From assembly GCA_013816695.1 (NCBI GenBank), contig JACDDZ010000004.1:1-18215 (forward strand): DNA of 18,215 bases. The letters run 5' to 3'. The DNA comes from Gemmatimonadaceae bacterium. Its GTDB lineage: Bacteria; Gemmatimonadota; Gemmatimonadetes; Gemmatimonadales; Gemmatimonadaceae. The translations under genes and the position numbers were made by a program. Position 1 is the stretch's first letter; every line of letters starts with the position of its first letter. The notes below the pieces were generated by a model. It did not search any database. It was not told the origin of the DNA and saw nothing but the letters and a program-made list of their open reading frames with translations. Shown here piece by piece: positions 5,015 through 14,143 of this stretch.

Positions 5015-7317
5015 TGAAGGTGGTTGTAATCGGGGGCGGACCCGCAGGACTCTACTTCGCCCTCCTCTTGAAGAAGAGCAACCCGTCACACGTCGTCACT
5101 GTTCTGGAACGCAACGGGCCGCAGGACGCCTATGGGTGGGGAGTCGTCTTCTCCGAACAGACGCTCGGAAATCTTCGTGCTGCGGACGCCGAGAGTTACC
5201 GGGAGATCACTGAGTCATTCGCTCGCTGGGACGATATCGACGTTCACGTCAGGGGAAAGACGATTACCTCGGGTGGCCACGGCTTCAGCGGAATTGCGCG
5301 GACTTCGCTGCTCTCCATTCTCCGGCGCCGCGCAGCCTCGCTCGGAGTCGATCTCCGATTCGGCGTAGAGTTCCGAGGCAGCGCCGACTTGAGCAAGCTT
5401 GGGTTGGACGACGCCGACGTGGTTGTCGCAGCAGACGGGGTGAACAGCATTCTCCGCCGCGAAAATGCCGCGGCATTCGAGCCGGAAATCGACGTTCGGT
5501 CGGCACGGTACATCTGGCTGGGCACTTCCCGGATGTTCGATGCTTTCACTTTCATAATCGTTGAAACGAAACGGGGAGTCTTCCAGGCCCACGCATACCG
5601 CTTCGACGACCGGCAGTCCGCATTCATTGTTGAATGTGATGAGAAGTCCTGGCGCGACGCGGGTTTCGACAAGCTGAACGCTACCGAGAGTGTTGCCGCA
5701 TGCGCGAAACTCTTTGCTCCCTGGCTTGACGGTCATGGCCTCATGGAGAATGCGCCGCCCCACATGCGAGAGTCGCCCTGGGTGAACTTCTCCCGTGTCA
5801 GCAACAAGCGCTGGCATCATGACAGGGTGGTGATGATCGGTGACGCCGCGCATACAGCGCACTTTTCCATTGGCTCCGGTACCAAGCTCGCACTCGAAGA
5901 TGCAATAGTTCTTGCGCGCGAGCTCAATTCAGTGGAGAGCAGTGCGGATATACCCGCGGCCTTCGAGAGATACGAAGATGCGCGCCGAACTGAGGCTCTC
6001 CGCCTCCAGAATGCAGCGCGAAACTCGATGGAGTGGTTCGAGAATGTCCGCCGTTACATCCATCTCGAGCCGGAACAGTTTGCCTACAGTCTCCTGACCA
6101 GGAGCCAGCGCGTGGGCCACGAGAATCTCCGCGTGCGCGACGCCGATTACCTGGGAGGCGTGGAGCGCTGGCTCGCAGGAAATCCCGAAGTTCCGCCGAT
6201 GTTCACGCAATTTCGAATTGGATCCATGGAAGTCGCGAATCGCATCGTCGTTTCGCCAATGGACATGTATTCCGCCACGGATGGCACGCCCACAGATTTT
6301 CATCTCATCCACCTTGGTGCACGGGCACTGGGCGGCGCCGGCCTCATAATTACCGAGATGACCTGCGTGTCACCCGAGGCGCGAATCACCCTGGGCTGCA
6401 CGGGCATGTACAATGACGGGCACGCGACGGCGTGGAGACGGATTGTGGATGCGGTGCACGCATCCTCTCCGGCCAAAATCTGCCTGCAGTTGGGACATTC
6501 CGGATCGAAGGGATCGACAAAACTCATATGGGAAGGGAACGAAGAGCCGCTCGAATCAGGCAACTGGGAAACTGTCGCGCCCTCGCCTCTCCCATTTGGC
6601 GAGAACATGCGCACCCCGCGCGAAATAAACCGCGCAGACATGGACACAGTACGCGACCAGTTTGTGCGGGCTACCAGGTTGGCTGCTGACGCAGGCTTTG
6701 ACATGATCGAGCTGCACTGCGCTCACGGGTACCTGCTTTCCGGCTTCATCACCCCGGTTTCAAACAAGCGAACCGACGAGTATGGCGGATCACTCGAGAA
6801 CCGTCTGCGGTTCCCCCTGGAAGTCCTGGCGGCGATGCGCGCTGTCTGGCCAGGTAAGCGGCCGATTTCAGTTCGGATGTCTGCTACTGACTGGACTGGC
6901 GACGGAATTTCGGGCGACGAAGCGGTTCAAATCGCCGGCGAATTCAAGAGAACAGGTGCCGACATAATACATGTCTCTGCAGGACAGACTTCTTCGCGTG
7001 CAAAACCGGTTTACGGCCGCATGTTCCAGACGCCCCTGAGTGATCGCATTCGCAACGAGGCGCGGGTACCGACAATCGCCGTGGGCAACATCACTGACCC
7101 GGACCAGGTGAATGCTATTATCACAGCTGGAAGGGCGGACCTCTGTGCCCTGGCCCGGCCCCATCTCGCCGACCCGAACTGGACTCTGCACGCGGCCGCC
7201 GCCCTCGGCTATCGCAACCAGTGGTGGCCGGTGCAATATCTGTCCGGTAAGGAACAGCTGGAACGCCTACTCGAACGCCAGAAAGAAATGGAAATGCAGG
7301 GAAACAGTACTATATGA
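5014..7317 (+). CDS. 2-Aminobenzoyl-CoA (anthraniloyl-CoA) monooxygenase/reductase, FAD hydroxylase-OYE fusion
   Basis: The 767-residue fusion has an N-terminal p-hydroxybenzoate-hydroxylase-type FAD domain (about 1-385) with GGGPAG at 7-12 and [20 protein letters not shown] from 276. The C-terminal Old Yellow Enzyme barrel (about 395-745) carries [24 protein letters not shown] from 566 and [14 protein letters not shown]. This architecture and size match Azoarcus evansii 2-aminobenzoyl-CoA monooxygenase/reductase, which hydroxylates anthraniloyl-CoA and reduces the ring to a non-aromatic product using O2 and NAD(P)H. A plain salicyloyl-CoA 5-hydroxylase would lack the OYE half; databases often use that name for these fusions. 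GTG 5014 places the dinucleotide-binding motif at the very N terminus as the family requires. Its last bases overlap the SDR gene (ATGA). The substrate is inferred from architecture plus the ligase downstream. Confidence 0.88.
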   Translation: MKVVVIGGGPAGLYFALLLKKSNPSHVVTVLERNGPQDAYGWGVVFSEQTLGNLRAADAESYREITESFARWDDIDVHVRGKTITSGGHGFSGIARTSLLSILRRRAASLGVDLRFGVEFRGSADLSKLGLDDADVVVAADGVNSILRRENAAAFEPEIDVRSARYIWLGTSRMFDAFTFIIVETKRGVFQAHAYRFDDRQSAFIVECDEKSWRDAGFDKLNATESVAACAKLFAPWLDGHGLMENAPPHMRESPWVNFSRVSNKRWHHDRVVMIGDAAHTAHFSIGSGTKLALEDAIVLARELNSVESSADIPAAFERYEDARRTEALRLQNAARNSMEWFENVRRYIHLEPEQFAYSLLTRSQRVGHENLRVRDADYLGGVERWLAGNPEVPPMFTQFRIGSMEVANRIVVSPMDMYSATDGTPTDFHLIHLGARALGGAGLIITEMTCVSPEARITLGCTGMYNDGHATAWRRIVDAVHASSPAKICLQLGHSGSKGSTKLIWEGNEEPLESGNWETVAPSPLPFGENMRTPREINRADMDTVRDQFVRATRLAADAGFDMIELHCAHGYLLSGFITPVSNKRTDEYGGSLENRLRFPLEVLAAMRAVWPGKRPISVRMSATDWTGDGISGDEAVQIAGEFKRTGADIIHVSAGQTSSRAKPVYGRMFQTPLSDRIRNEARVPTIAVGNITDPDQVNAIITAGRADLCALARPHLADPNWTLHAAAALGYRNQWWPVQYLSGKEQLERLLERQKEMEMQGNSTI

Positions 7318-8093
7318 AGGAGACAGGCTCGTCGGACACCGGTTCAATAGGCGGCCAGCACGCGATTGTCACGGGCGGCGCGCGCGGAATTGGAGCAGCG
7401 ATTTCCGCAGCGCTCTCGAGAGCAGGGGCGCGCGTAACGATAATGGGACGCGACGAAGCTGTGCTTGAGAAGCATGCGAAATCGCTGGGCGCCGGGGTGA
7501 CCGCAATTCGCTGTGACGTGATGGATGAGAACTCGATAGCATCCGCGTTTGCCAAAGCTGGCCCGGCGCAAATCCTGGTAAACAACGCAGGACAGGCAAA
7601 GAGCGAGAAGTTCGTGCGAACATCCCATGAACTATGGAACCATATGCTCGCGGTGAACCTTACATCCACATACCTGTGCACTGCCCAGGTCCTGCCTGAA
7701 ATGCTCGAGGCCAAGGGCGGCCGAATCGTGAACATCGCGTCTACCGCCGGAGTGGCGGGTGCAGCGAGAATGACAGCGTACGCGGCCGCCAAGCACGGAG
7801 TGGTGGGCTTCACAAAGTCGCTCTCACTCGAGATCGCAAAATCGGGAGTCACGGTGAATGCGGTTTGCCCCGGATACACCGACACTGAAATGACCGAAAG
7901 AGGGGTGACGGAGCTGATGGAAGCAAAACGGATTTCCCGCGATGAGGCGCGCGGACTGATCCTGCGGGTCATTCCGCGGGGTGTAATGACGACGCCTGAA
8001 GAAGTGGCAAGCACGGTGCTCTGGCTTTGCAGCCCCGAAGCATCGGCAATCACGGGCCAGGCAATTGTCGTTGCCGGCGGAGAGACCACATGA
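7314..8093 (+). CDS. Short-chain dehydrogenase/reductase in the anthraniloyl-CoA operon
   Basis: This classical SDR has 259 residues: cofactor motif TGGARGIG (20-27), NNAG (90-93), and catalytic Asn115, Ser143, Tyr156 and Lys160 (YAAAK), all intact. After the second strand it reads MGRDE, with Arg46 in a position often linked to NADP(H) preference. The C-terminal [11 protein letters not shown] segment is of the FabG/3-hydroxyacyl-CoA type. A natural role would be oxidation or reduction at the ring oxygen introduced by the monooxygenase, or a 3-hydroxyacyl-CoA dehydrogenase step after ring opening; the sequence cannot decide. It overlaps its neighbours by four bases on both sides (ATGA at 7314 and at 8090), so it is translated with them. 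Confidence 0.88.
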   Translation: MKETGSSDTGSIGGQHAIVTGGARGIGAAISAALSRAGARVTIMGRDEAVLEKHAKSLGAGVTAIRCDVMDENSIASAFAKAGPAQILVNNAGQAKSEKFVRTSHELWNHMLAVNLTSTYLCTAQVLPEMLEAKGGRIVNIASTAGVAGAARMTAYAAAKHGVVGFTKSLSLEIAKSGVTVNAVCPGYTDTEMTERGVTELMEAKRISRDEARGLILRVIPRGVMTTPEEVASTVLWLCSPEASAITGQAIVVAGGETT

Positions 8094-8920
8094 TCGAGAT
8101 GAAGGCCCAGGACATCAAGCCGCGCACATTCCGCTGGTCGGTTGCTGATCGTGTCGCCACAATCACGCTGGACCGTCCGGAGCGAAAGAATCCGCTCACA
8201 TTCGAGATGTACGATGAGCTGCGCAACACCTTCCGCCAGCTGCGCTTCGTGCGCGATGTGCGTGCAATTGTACTAACCGGGTCGGGCGACAACTTTTCAT
8301 CTGGCGGAGACGTTCACGAGATCATCGGACCACTGGTGAAGATGAAGGACGAAGCCCGCACCGACGAGATTCTCGCATTCACGAGCATGACAGGTGACCT
8401 GGTCAAGACAATGCGCGCCTGTCCGCAGCCCATAGTCGCCGCAATCGATGGCGTTTGCGCGGGTGCGGGGGCAATTCTCGCTATGGCGAGTGATCTTCGC
8501 TTCGGAACAGCGCGCAGCAAGGTGGCTTTCCTTTTCGTTCGTGTAGGACTTTCAGGGGCCGACATGGGAGCATGTGCGATGCTGCCAAGGATCATAGGGC
8601 ATGGCAGGGCGAGCGAGCTTCTCTTCACTGGCCGTTTCATGAGCGGAGAGGAAGCGGAGCGATGGGGATTCTATAATCGCATATGCACGAGCGAATCGCT
8701 GATGTCGGACGCCATGGAAATGGCGGGCACGCTGGCTGATGGGCCGACCTTCGCGCATGGCATGACAAAGCTCGCGCTCCATCAGGAATGGAGCATGACT
8801 GTGGACCAGGCGATCGATGCAGAGGCGCAAACCCAGGCGATATGCATGCAGACTGAAGATTTCGCGCGCGCCTACCGCGCTTTTGCAGAGAAGAAAACGC
8901 CGAAATTCGAGGGCAACTGA
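8090..8920 (+). CDS. Crotonase-fold (enoyl-CoA hydratase/isomerase family) protein
   Basis: The 276-residue crotonase has [16 protein letters not shown] (23-38), the oxyanion-hole segments FSSGGDVHE (69-77) and CAGAGAIL (123-130), and [19 protein letters not shown] (149-167). By my alignment to rat enoyl-CoA hydratase, both catalytic glutamates are absent: Glu144 corresponds to Ile129 and Glu164 to Arg151. Asp158 in SGADMG is a candidate replacement. It may therefore act as an isomerase, lyase or ring-cleaving hydrolase in the pathway. GGAGAG lies just before ATG 8090, and the start overlaps the SDR stop (ATGA); an upstream in-frame start at 8027 lies inside the SDR gene and is unnecessary. 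The next gene starts 17 bases downstream. Confidence 0.88.
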   Translation: MIEMKAQDIKPRTFRWSVADRVATITLDRPERKNPLTFEMYDELRNTFRQLRFVRDVRAIVLTGSGDNFSSGGDVHEIIGPLVKMKDEARTDEILAFTSMTGDLVKTMRACPQPIVAAIDGVCAGAGAILAMASDLRFGTARSKVAFLFVRVGLSGADMGACAMLPRIIGHGRASELLFTGRFMSGEEAERWGFYNRICTSESLMSDAMEMAGTLADGPTFAHGMTKLALHQEWSMTVDQAIDAEAQTQAICMQTEDFARAYRAFAEKKTPKFEGN

Positions 8921-8937
8921 CCCTGTCGTCCGGCTAT

Positions 8938-10080
8938 GTGGATTGGCCCTTCTTCGAACCCGCGCATCGCGAGCTCGCGGCCAACCTGAAAGCGTGGGCC
9001 GCGCGCGGCCTCTTGGCACCAGAACATGGCACACACGACGTTGACGCTGAGTGCCGCGCGCTTGTCCGCCAGCTTGGGGACGCCGGTTGGCTGCGGTACT
9101 GCGTGCCCGCATCCCACGGCGGGGCGCTCGAGAAACTGGACGTCCGTTCGATCTGTCTTTGTCGTGAAATTCTTGCCGAGAGATCTGGCCTGGCAGATTT
9201 CGCATTCGCCATGCAGGGACTTGGCGCCGGGCCGATCTCACTGTTTGGTTCCGAGAAGCTGAAGAAGCGCTATCTGCCTGGCGTCGGGAAAGGGGAGAGC
9301 ATTGCGGCTTTTGCGCTTTCGGAGCCGGACGCGGGCTCGGACGTTACGGCGATGACCACGACAGCCAGTCGTGATGGGAAGTCGTGGGTTCTCCAAGGCG
9401 AAAAGACCTTTATCTCGAATGCGGGCATCGCGGACCATTACATAGTATTCGCCCGCCTCGCGGACGACGGCGACAAGGCATTCGGAGCGTTCGTGGTTGA
9501 CGCAGGTACTCCAGGATTCGCCGTCACCGGGCGGATCGAAACACTGGCGCCACATCCACTGGGAACCATTGCGTTCAACGGATGCAGGGTGGGGGATGAC
9601 GCAGTTGTGGGAGAGCCCGGCAAGGGACTGCGTGTAGCGTTGGGCACGCTGGATGTTTTTCGCTCCACAGTTGCGGCGGCAGCGCTCGGGTTCGCACGCC
9701 ATGCGCTTAGCGAAGCCATCGCGCATGTAAAAGCCCGGCACGCGTTTGGGAAACCGCTCGCCGACCATCAGCTCACCCAGGCGCGGATTGCCGACATGGC
9801 ACTCGCTGTGGATGCGAGCGCGCTGCTTGTGTATCGCGCTGCATGGACGCGTGACAAGGTTGCGGATCGCGTTACTCGGGAGGCTGCGATGGCCAAGCTG
9901 TTTGCGACCGAGAGCGCGCAGCGTGTGATTGACGATGCAGTACAGTTGCTCGGTGGGCGCGGCGTCGTTGCTGGCGCTCCAGTGGAAAAACTGTATCGCG
10001 AGATAAGGGCGCTCCGGATTTACGAGGGAACGAGCGAGATACAGCGGCTGATAATCGCCGGTTCCGTGCTGGATGAGTAA
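8938..10080 (+). CDS. Acyl-CoA dehydrogenase
   Basis: The 380-residue FAD flavoprotein is of normal family length. The N-terminal helical domain starts [14 protein letters not shown], which sets the GTG start. Signature 1 is [13 protein letters not shown] (125-137), followed by the beta-barrel [10 protein letters not shown] (154-163). The C-terminal helices hold [20 protein letters not shown] (336-355) and IYEGTSEIQ (361-369), in which Glu363 is at the usual catalytic-base position. It should form an alpha,beta-double bond in an acyl-CoA, passing electrons to ETF (not encoded here). In this operon the substrate is probably an alicyclic or opened-ring dicarboxylyl-CoA from anthraniloyl-CoA. 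No good ribosome binding site precedes GTG 8938. The gene's last 8 bases overlap the ligase gene. Confidence 0.9.
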   Translation: MDWPFFEPAHRELAANLKAWAARGLLAPEHGTHDVDAECRALVRQLGDAGWLRYCVPASHGGALEKLDVRSICLCREILAERSGLADFAFAMQGLGAGPISLFGSEKLKKRYLPGVGKGESIAAFALSEPDAGSDVTAMTTTASRDGKSWVLQGEKTFISNAGIADHYIVFARLADDGDKAFGAFVVDAGTPGFAVTGRIETLAPHPLGTIAFNGCRVGDDAVVGEPGKGLRVALGTLDVFRSTVAAAALGFARHALSEAIAHVKARHAFGKPLADHQLTQARIADMALAVDASALLVYRAAWTRDKVADRVTREAAMAKLFATESAQRVIDDAVQLLGGRGVVAGAPVEKLYREIRALRIYEGTSEIQRLIIAGSVLDE

Positions 10081-11722
10081 GAGCGCTCACGTCGACTCCA
10101 GCGCTCGCGACATGCTGCCTCCGCGCGAGCTCTGGCCGGAAATGCGATACGACCGCATCCCTGGACTCGAGTATCCAGAGCGAATGAATTGTGCCGTGGA
10201 GCTGCTGGACAGGATGGCTTCAATGGGCAACTCTGACCGTCCGGTTTTCTATTCGCCCCAGGGTATCTGGAACTACGGCGAGCTGCTTGCTCGTGCAAAC
10301 AAGATTGCGCGCGTACTCACTGAGGATCTTGGCGTGCGCCCGGGCAACCGCGTTCTGTTGCGCGGTTACAACAATCCGATGATGGCTGCCTGCTGGTTCG
10401 CGATTCTCAAGGCTGGCGGAATCGTCGTCGCTACAATGCCCATGCTGCGTACACGGGAGCTCACTTTCACCGCAGATAAGGTGAACATCTCGCTTGCGCT
10501 CACTGACTCACGAATTGCCGGGGATTGCGAGCTCGCAATGAAAACGACCGCGTCTGGCAAGCCACGCGAGTCCGGCCGGTGCGTGACCTTCGGGTCGGGA
10601 AGCGATAGCTCCGCCGAGCTGGATCGGCTGATGCAGGGCAAGCCCGCGACATTCCAGAACTGTGATACAGCAGCTGACGACATTGCCATTATCGCGTTTA
10701 CGTCGGGCACCACGGGAGAGGGAAAGGCGACAGCGCATTTCCATCGCGATGTGATGGCAATATGCGACTGCTTTCCCCGGTACGTACTTCGCGCGAATTC
10801 CTCCGACATGTTCACGGGTTCGCCGCCATTTGCATTTACATACGGGCTTGGCGGAATCCTGCTCTTCCCGATGCGAATAGGCGCGAGCACGCTCCTTCTC
10901 GAGCAGACAACGCCGCCACAGCTGCTGGACGCGATCGAGAAGTACAGGCCAACCGTATTGTTCACGGCACCTACTGCTTACAGGGCGATGGCGGGATTGC
11001 TCGCCGGGCGCGATGTAGAGAGCCTGCGAATCTGTGTATCGGCCGGAGAGGCACTGCCGCTCGCTGCGTCACAGGCGTGGGAACGCGCCACTGGAATCAG
11101 GATTATCGACGGGATTGGCGCCACCGAGATGCTGCACATTTTCATCAGCGCGTCAGGCGACGATATTCGGCCCGGCGCCACGGGCAAGGTTGTTCCCGGA
11201 TATGAAGCCGTCGTGATTGACGACAAGGGCAATGCCGTTCCGGATGGAACAGTCGGAAAGCTGGCCGTGCGCGGACCAACCGGCTGTCGCTACCTCGACA
11301 ATAGCGAGCGCCAGAAGGCCTATGTTCGAAAAGGCTGGAATATCACCGGTGATTCGTACATTCGTGACGCGGATGGTTACTTCTGGTATCAGGCGCGCAC
11401 CGACGACATGATAATTTCATCAGGCTACAACATCTCCGGCCCCGAAGTCGAGAATGTCCTGCTGCTCCATCCGAGCGTAAAGGAATGCGCTGTTGTTGGA
11501 CTGCCTGATGAAGAGCGTGGGCAGGCCGTTAGCGCATTCATAGTTCTCAATGAAAATGCGAGTGCCGCACCGGAGCTTGTAAAGGAAATCCAGGATTTTG
11601 TGAAAAAGGAAATCGCTCCCTATAAGTATCCCCGGCGCGTCGAGTTCGTGAGCGCGCTTCCTCGCACGCCAACTGGAAAACTGCAGCGGCACAGGCTGCG
11701 CGAAAAAAGGGGAGACGCATGA
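10073..11722 (+). CDS. 2-Aminobenzoate (anthranilate)-CoA ligase-like, AMP-forming
   Basis: This 549-residue ANL-superfamily enzyme carries the P-loop [10 protein letters not shown] (210-219), GIGATE (347-352), TGD (425-427), the hinge-region [17 protein letters not shown] (444-460) and the catalytic Lys536 in PTGKLQR. The N-terminal block [22 protein letters not shown] and the segment [20 protein letters not shown] are characteristic, as I recall, of benzoate/2-aminobenzoate-CoA ligases. It would convert anthranilate, ATP and CoA to anthraniloyl-CoA, AMP and PPi in the cytosol, making the substrate of the monooxygenase encoded upstream. The related benzoate or hydroxybenzoate ligases cannot be excluded from motifs alone; the OYE-fused monooxygenase favours anthranilate. 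The start overlaps the preceding gene and the stop overlaps the Rid gene (ATGA). Confidence 0.87.
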   Translation: MSKSAHVDSSARDMLPPRELWPEMRYDRIPGLEYPERMNCAVELLDRMASMGNSDRPVFYSPQGIWNYGELLARANKIARVLTEDLGVRPGNRVLLRGYNNPMMAACWFAILKAGGIVVATMPMLRTRELTFTADKVNISLALTDSRIAGDCELAMKTTASGKPRESGRCVTFGSGSDSSAELDRLMQGKPATFQNCDTAADDIAIIAFTSGTTGEGKATAHFHRDVMAICDCFPRYVLRANSSDMFTGSPPFAFTYGLGGILLFPMRIGASTLLLEQTTPPQLLDAIEKYRPTVLFTAPTAYRAMAGLLAGRDVESLRICVSAGEALPLAASQAWERATGIRIIDGIGATEMLHIFISASGDDIRPGATGKVVPGYEAVVIDDKGNAVPDGTVGKLAVRGPTGCRYLDNSERQKAYVRKGWNITGDSYIRDADGYFWYQARTDDMIISSGYNISGPEVENVLLLHPSVKECAVVGLPDEERGQAVSAFIVLNENASAAPELVKEIQDFVKKEIAPYKYPRRVEFVSALPRTPTGKLQRHRLREKRGDA

Positions 11723-12126
11723 GCTCATTTGCTCAAATTCAACCTGATGGGTGGAAGCGGCCCAGCGGATACTCGCATGGCATCACGTCGAGTGCGGGAC
11801 GAATGATTGTTACTGCGGGACAGATTGGATGGAATCCCGTATCCTGCGAGTTCGAGAGCGATGATTTTGTCGCACAGGTGGCGCAGGCCCTGAGAAACGT
11901 GGTGGAGGTGCTCAAGGCTGCCGAAGCGCTCCCAGTGCATCTGGTCCGCCTCACCTGGTTTATCACCGATCGCACGGCGTACATGCTCGCGCACAAGGAG
12001 ATTGGTGTCGCGTATCGGGAGATTATCGGTGGAAATTATCCGGCGATGTCAGTGATAATCGTGAGCGCGTTGATCGAGAGCCGCGCGAAAGTTGAAATCG
12101 AAGCGACAGCAGTGGTGCCCGTTTAA
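11719..12126 (+). CDS. Rid-family protein (RidA-like, lacking the canonical arginine) ending the operon
   Basis: The 135-residue Rid fold starts with PSGYSHGI, AGRMIVTAGQIGW (26-38), has FITDRTAYML in the centre and ends with YPAMSVIIVSALIESRAKVEIEATAVVP. In E. coli RidA the segment FPARS contains the catalytic Arg105; here it reads YPAMS, so Met110 replaces it, while Glu126 aligns with Glu120. Rid proteins lacking this Arg generally do not show classic imine hydrolase activity. Yet its place in this operon, where the monooxygenase product is an enamine (2-aminocyclohexene type), suggests a role in releasing ammonia from that enamine or a tautomerisation. GGGGAG at 11710-11715 is a strong ribosome binding site. 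The gene overlaps the ligase stop and ends the operon; 102 bases follow before uvrC. Confidence 0.87.
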   Translation: MSSFAQIQPDGWKRPSGYSHGITSSAGRMIVTAGQIGWNPVSCEFESDDFVAQVAQALRNVVEVLKAAEALPVHLVRLTWFITDRTAYMLAHKEIGVAYREIIGGNYPAMSVIIVSALIESRAKVEIEATAVVPV

Positions 12127-12214
12127 CCCTTCGCCATTGCTGCAAGTCTGGCAACCGTAGTCATTTTCCTGGCTGTGCCCTCCCTGGTTGTCATCGGGTT
12201 CAATTTGGCTGAAC

Positions 12215-12223
12215 TGGTATAAT
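12215..12223 (+). promoter_or_regulatory. Extended -10 promoter of uvrC, leaderless type
   Basis: TGGTATAAT is a perfect extended -10 element (TGN plus TATAAT). It ends 5 bases before the uvrC ATG at 12229, so the mRNA should begin at or within a few bases of the start codon. No convincing -35 box lies 16-18 bp upstream, as is usual for extended -10 promoters. No usable Shine-Dalgarno exists: AGGG touches the ATG. The remainder of the 12127-12228 gap holds no further recognisable feature. Confidence 0.6.
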
Positions 12224-12228
12224 TAGGG

Positions 12229-14091
12229 ATGCACCCGATCCCGGAATCTGTCGCTTCCAAGCTGCCGCATTTGCCCGACGGCCCCGGTGTGTACCTCTGG
12301 AAGGGTGCCGATGGCGCAACTCTTTATGTGGGGAAGGCCAAGCGGCTCCGCTCCCGGGTGCGGAGCTACTTCACGGCCGACCAGATGGTCAGTCCCAAGA
12401 CGCGGCACCTTGTAGGACTCATAAGAGACCTTGAAACCATCGTCGTTCCGACCGAGCCGCATGCGCTGATCCTTGAAGCCAATCTTATCAAGGAGTACAG
12501 GCCGAGATTCAACATCGCCCTCCGCGATGACAAGAGCTATCCGTACATAAAAGTCACAGTTCAGGATCAGTTCCCCCGGGTCTTTGTGACGCGTCGCCTG
12601 CTGAATGATGGCGCGCGTTACTTTGGTCCCTACACGGATGTGGGCTCCATGCGCCGCGCCCTGAACGTCGTGAAGCGGCTGTTCACGGTTCGCTCCTGTA
12701 ACTACGACATGCCGACGGAGATGCCTGAGCGTCCCTGCCTGGATTATTTCATCCATCGCTGCAAGGCGCCCTGCATTCTCGCACAGTCACAGCGCGACTA
12801 TCGCGCAATGATTGACGAAGTGCTCGTCTTTCTCGACGGGCGCCCGGAAGAAGTGATCAAGCGTGTTCGCGAGCGAATGGATCTCGCCGCGGAATCACTG
12901 GATTTCGAGCGCGCCGCCGAGCTGCGCGATGCGATTGTGCACCTCGAGAAGATGGAAGAGCCGAACGTTGTCATGGAAGTTGAAGGCGGAGACCGGGACG
13001 TAATCGGCTATGCACGCGACGGTAACGATGCTTGCGTTGTCATAATGAAGATCAGGTCTGGAAAACTCCTGAACCGCGATCACCGCTACCTGGAAAACCT
13101 CGAGGACGAAACCGACAGCGCAGCACTGTCGGCGTACCTGGCCGGCAGTTATGTGGCGATGCAGGATCGGGTGCGGGCGCTGTTCGTTCCGTTCGAGTTC
13201 GAGGACAGGGACCTCCTTGAGGAATCACTTGGCGGTGCGCGGATTTCCATTCCGCAGCGTGGTTCGAAGCGTGAGCTGATTGATTTTGCCGAGCAGAATG
13301 CGAGGCATCTGCTCGAGGAGTTGAAGCTTTCGTCGATGGAGTCCGAGGAGAGGGCAGGGGAGCCTGTGTACGAGCTGGCCCGCGAGCTGGGCCTGCAGAC
13401 GCTCCCCCGTTCGCTCGTATGCTTTGACATATCGACCACCCAGGGAACCGATACAGTGGGCTCGGCCGTCTGGTTCGACAACGGACGTCCGCGCCGAGCC
13501 GAATACCGCAAGTTCAAGGTGAAGACGGTCGAGGGTACCGATGATTTCGCTTCGATGAATGAAGTGGTCACCCGCTACTTCAATCGCCGCAAGGAGGAAG
13601 AGAAGCCGCTTCCCGATCTTGTAGTAATTGACGGAGGGAAGGGTCAGCTCAGTGCCGCCTACGAGGCGCTTGTAGGTCTGGAGCTCAACGACCTCCCGTT
13701 GATCAGTCTTGCCAAGCGGGAAGAGGAAATCTTCATCTGGGGCCGTAGCGATCCGCTCAAGCTCACCAGGCGTTCACCCGCACTTCGGCTCTTGCAGCAG
13801 GCCCGCGACGAAGCTCATCGGTTCGCTGTCACATACAACCGGAAGCGGAGGACGATGAGAACCGTCACCTCGGAGCTGCTCCGGGTTCCAGGCATTGGAC
13901 CGGTCAAAAGGCGCCTTTTGCTCCGTGTCTTCGGCAGCGTTCAGGGTGTCCGGGATGCCGGCGAGGAGGCCATCTCCAAGCTTCCGGGATTCAATCCGGC
14001 GCGGGCAAAATCGCTGCTTGAAGAGCTCTCGAAATCGGCCGCAGTGCCCGTGGAAGCAGCCTCAGTACAAGCTACAGGCGAAACGCCGTAA
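12229..14091 (+). CDS. uvrC: UvrC, excinuclease ABC subunit C
   Basis: This is a full-length 620-residue UvrC. Its GIY-YIG domain (about 15-95) has GVYLWK and LYVGKAKRL, the four cysteines Cys157, Cys170, Cys178 and Cys182 match those that bind a [4Fe-4S] cluster in E. coli UvrC, and the UVR/UvrB-binding helix pair (about 215-245) contains LDFERAAELRD. The RNase H-like endonuclease domain has Asp400 (CFDIS), Asp468 (VIDGGKGQL) and His530 (RDEAHRFA). A C-terminal tandem helix-hairpin-helix follows (about 550-605, VPGIGPVKRR and LPGFNPARA). In nucleotide excision repair it makes the 3' then 5' incision around a lesion handed over by UvrB. The promoter at 12215 is separate from the catabolic operon. 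uvrA and uvrB are not in the window. Confidence 0.97.
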   Translation: MHPIPESVASKLPHLPDGPGVYLWKGADGATLYVGKAKRLRSRVRSYFTADQMVSPKTRHLVGLIRDLETIVVPTEPHALILEANLIKEYRPRFNIALRDDKSYPYIKVTVQDQFPRVFVTRRLLNDGARYFGPYTDVGSMRRALNVVKRLFTVRSCNYDMPTEMPERPCLDYFIHRCKAPCILAQSQRDYRAMIDEVLVFLDGRPEEVIKRVRERMDLAAESLDFERAAELRDAIVHLEKMEEPNVVMEVEGGDRDVIGYARDGNDACVVIMKIRSGKLLNRDHRYLENLEDETDSAALSAYLAGSYVAMQDRVRALFVPFEFEDRDLLEESLGGARISIPQRGSKRELIDFAEQNARHLLEELKLSSMESEERAGEPVYELARELGLQTLPRSLVCFDISTTQGTDTVGSAVWFDNGRPRRAEYRKFKVKTVEGTDDFASMNEVVTRYFNRRKEEEKPLPDLVVIDGGKGQLSAAYEALVGLELNDLPLISLAKREEEIFIWGRSDPLKLTRRSPALRLLQQARDEAHRFAVTYNRKRRTMRTVTSELLRVPGIGPVKRRLLLRVFGSVQGVRDAGEEAISKLPGFNPARAKSLLEELSKSAAVPVEAASVQATGETP

Positions 14092-14102
14092 CTCAGCGTT
14101 AC
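14088..14102. repeat. Inverted repeat GTAAC-N5-GTTAC at the uvrC stop
   Basis: A perfect 5-bp inverted repeat spans the uvrC stop codon. An overlapping alternative stem, AACGC (14082-14086) with GCGTT (14096-14100), is also possible. Neither is followed by a T-run, so it is at most a weak terminator between uvrC and the DUF512 gene. Confidence 0.3.
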
Positions 14103-14105
14103 TAA

Positions 14106-14139
14106 TTGATTTCCGCGCCTTTAGCTGATAAATTACTTT
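14106..14139 (+). promoter_or_regulatory. Candidate promoter of the DUF512-der-plsY-gpsA run
   Basis: The 52-base gap is AT-rich compared with its surroundings. TTGATT (14106-14111), 17 bp, then TAAATT (14129-14134) would start transcription about 3 bases before ATG 14144. Alternatively TACTTT (14134-14139), a TANNNT box 4 bases before the ATG, would give a leaderless message as proposed for uvrC. There is no Shine-Dalgarno in either case. The choice between the two boxes is open. Confidence 0.45.
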
Positions 14140-14143
14140 AGCT

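Noticed and set aside
7310..8089. A 259-codon open frame on the - strand opposite the SDR gene
   Set aside because: It mirrors the SDR gene codon for codon. The + strand frame has every SDR motif and ATGA junctions on both sides, whereas the - strand product is low-complexity Ser/Thr/Ala-rich with no motif.
12127..12228. Rho-independent terminator after the catabolic operon
   Set aside because: I looked for a GC hairpin followed by a T-run in this gap and found none; termination may be Rho-dependent or absent.
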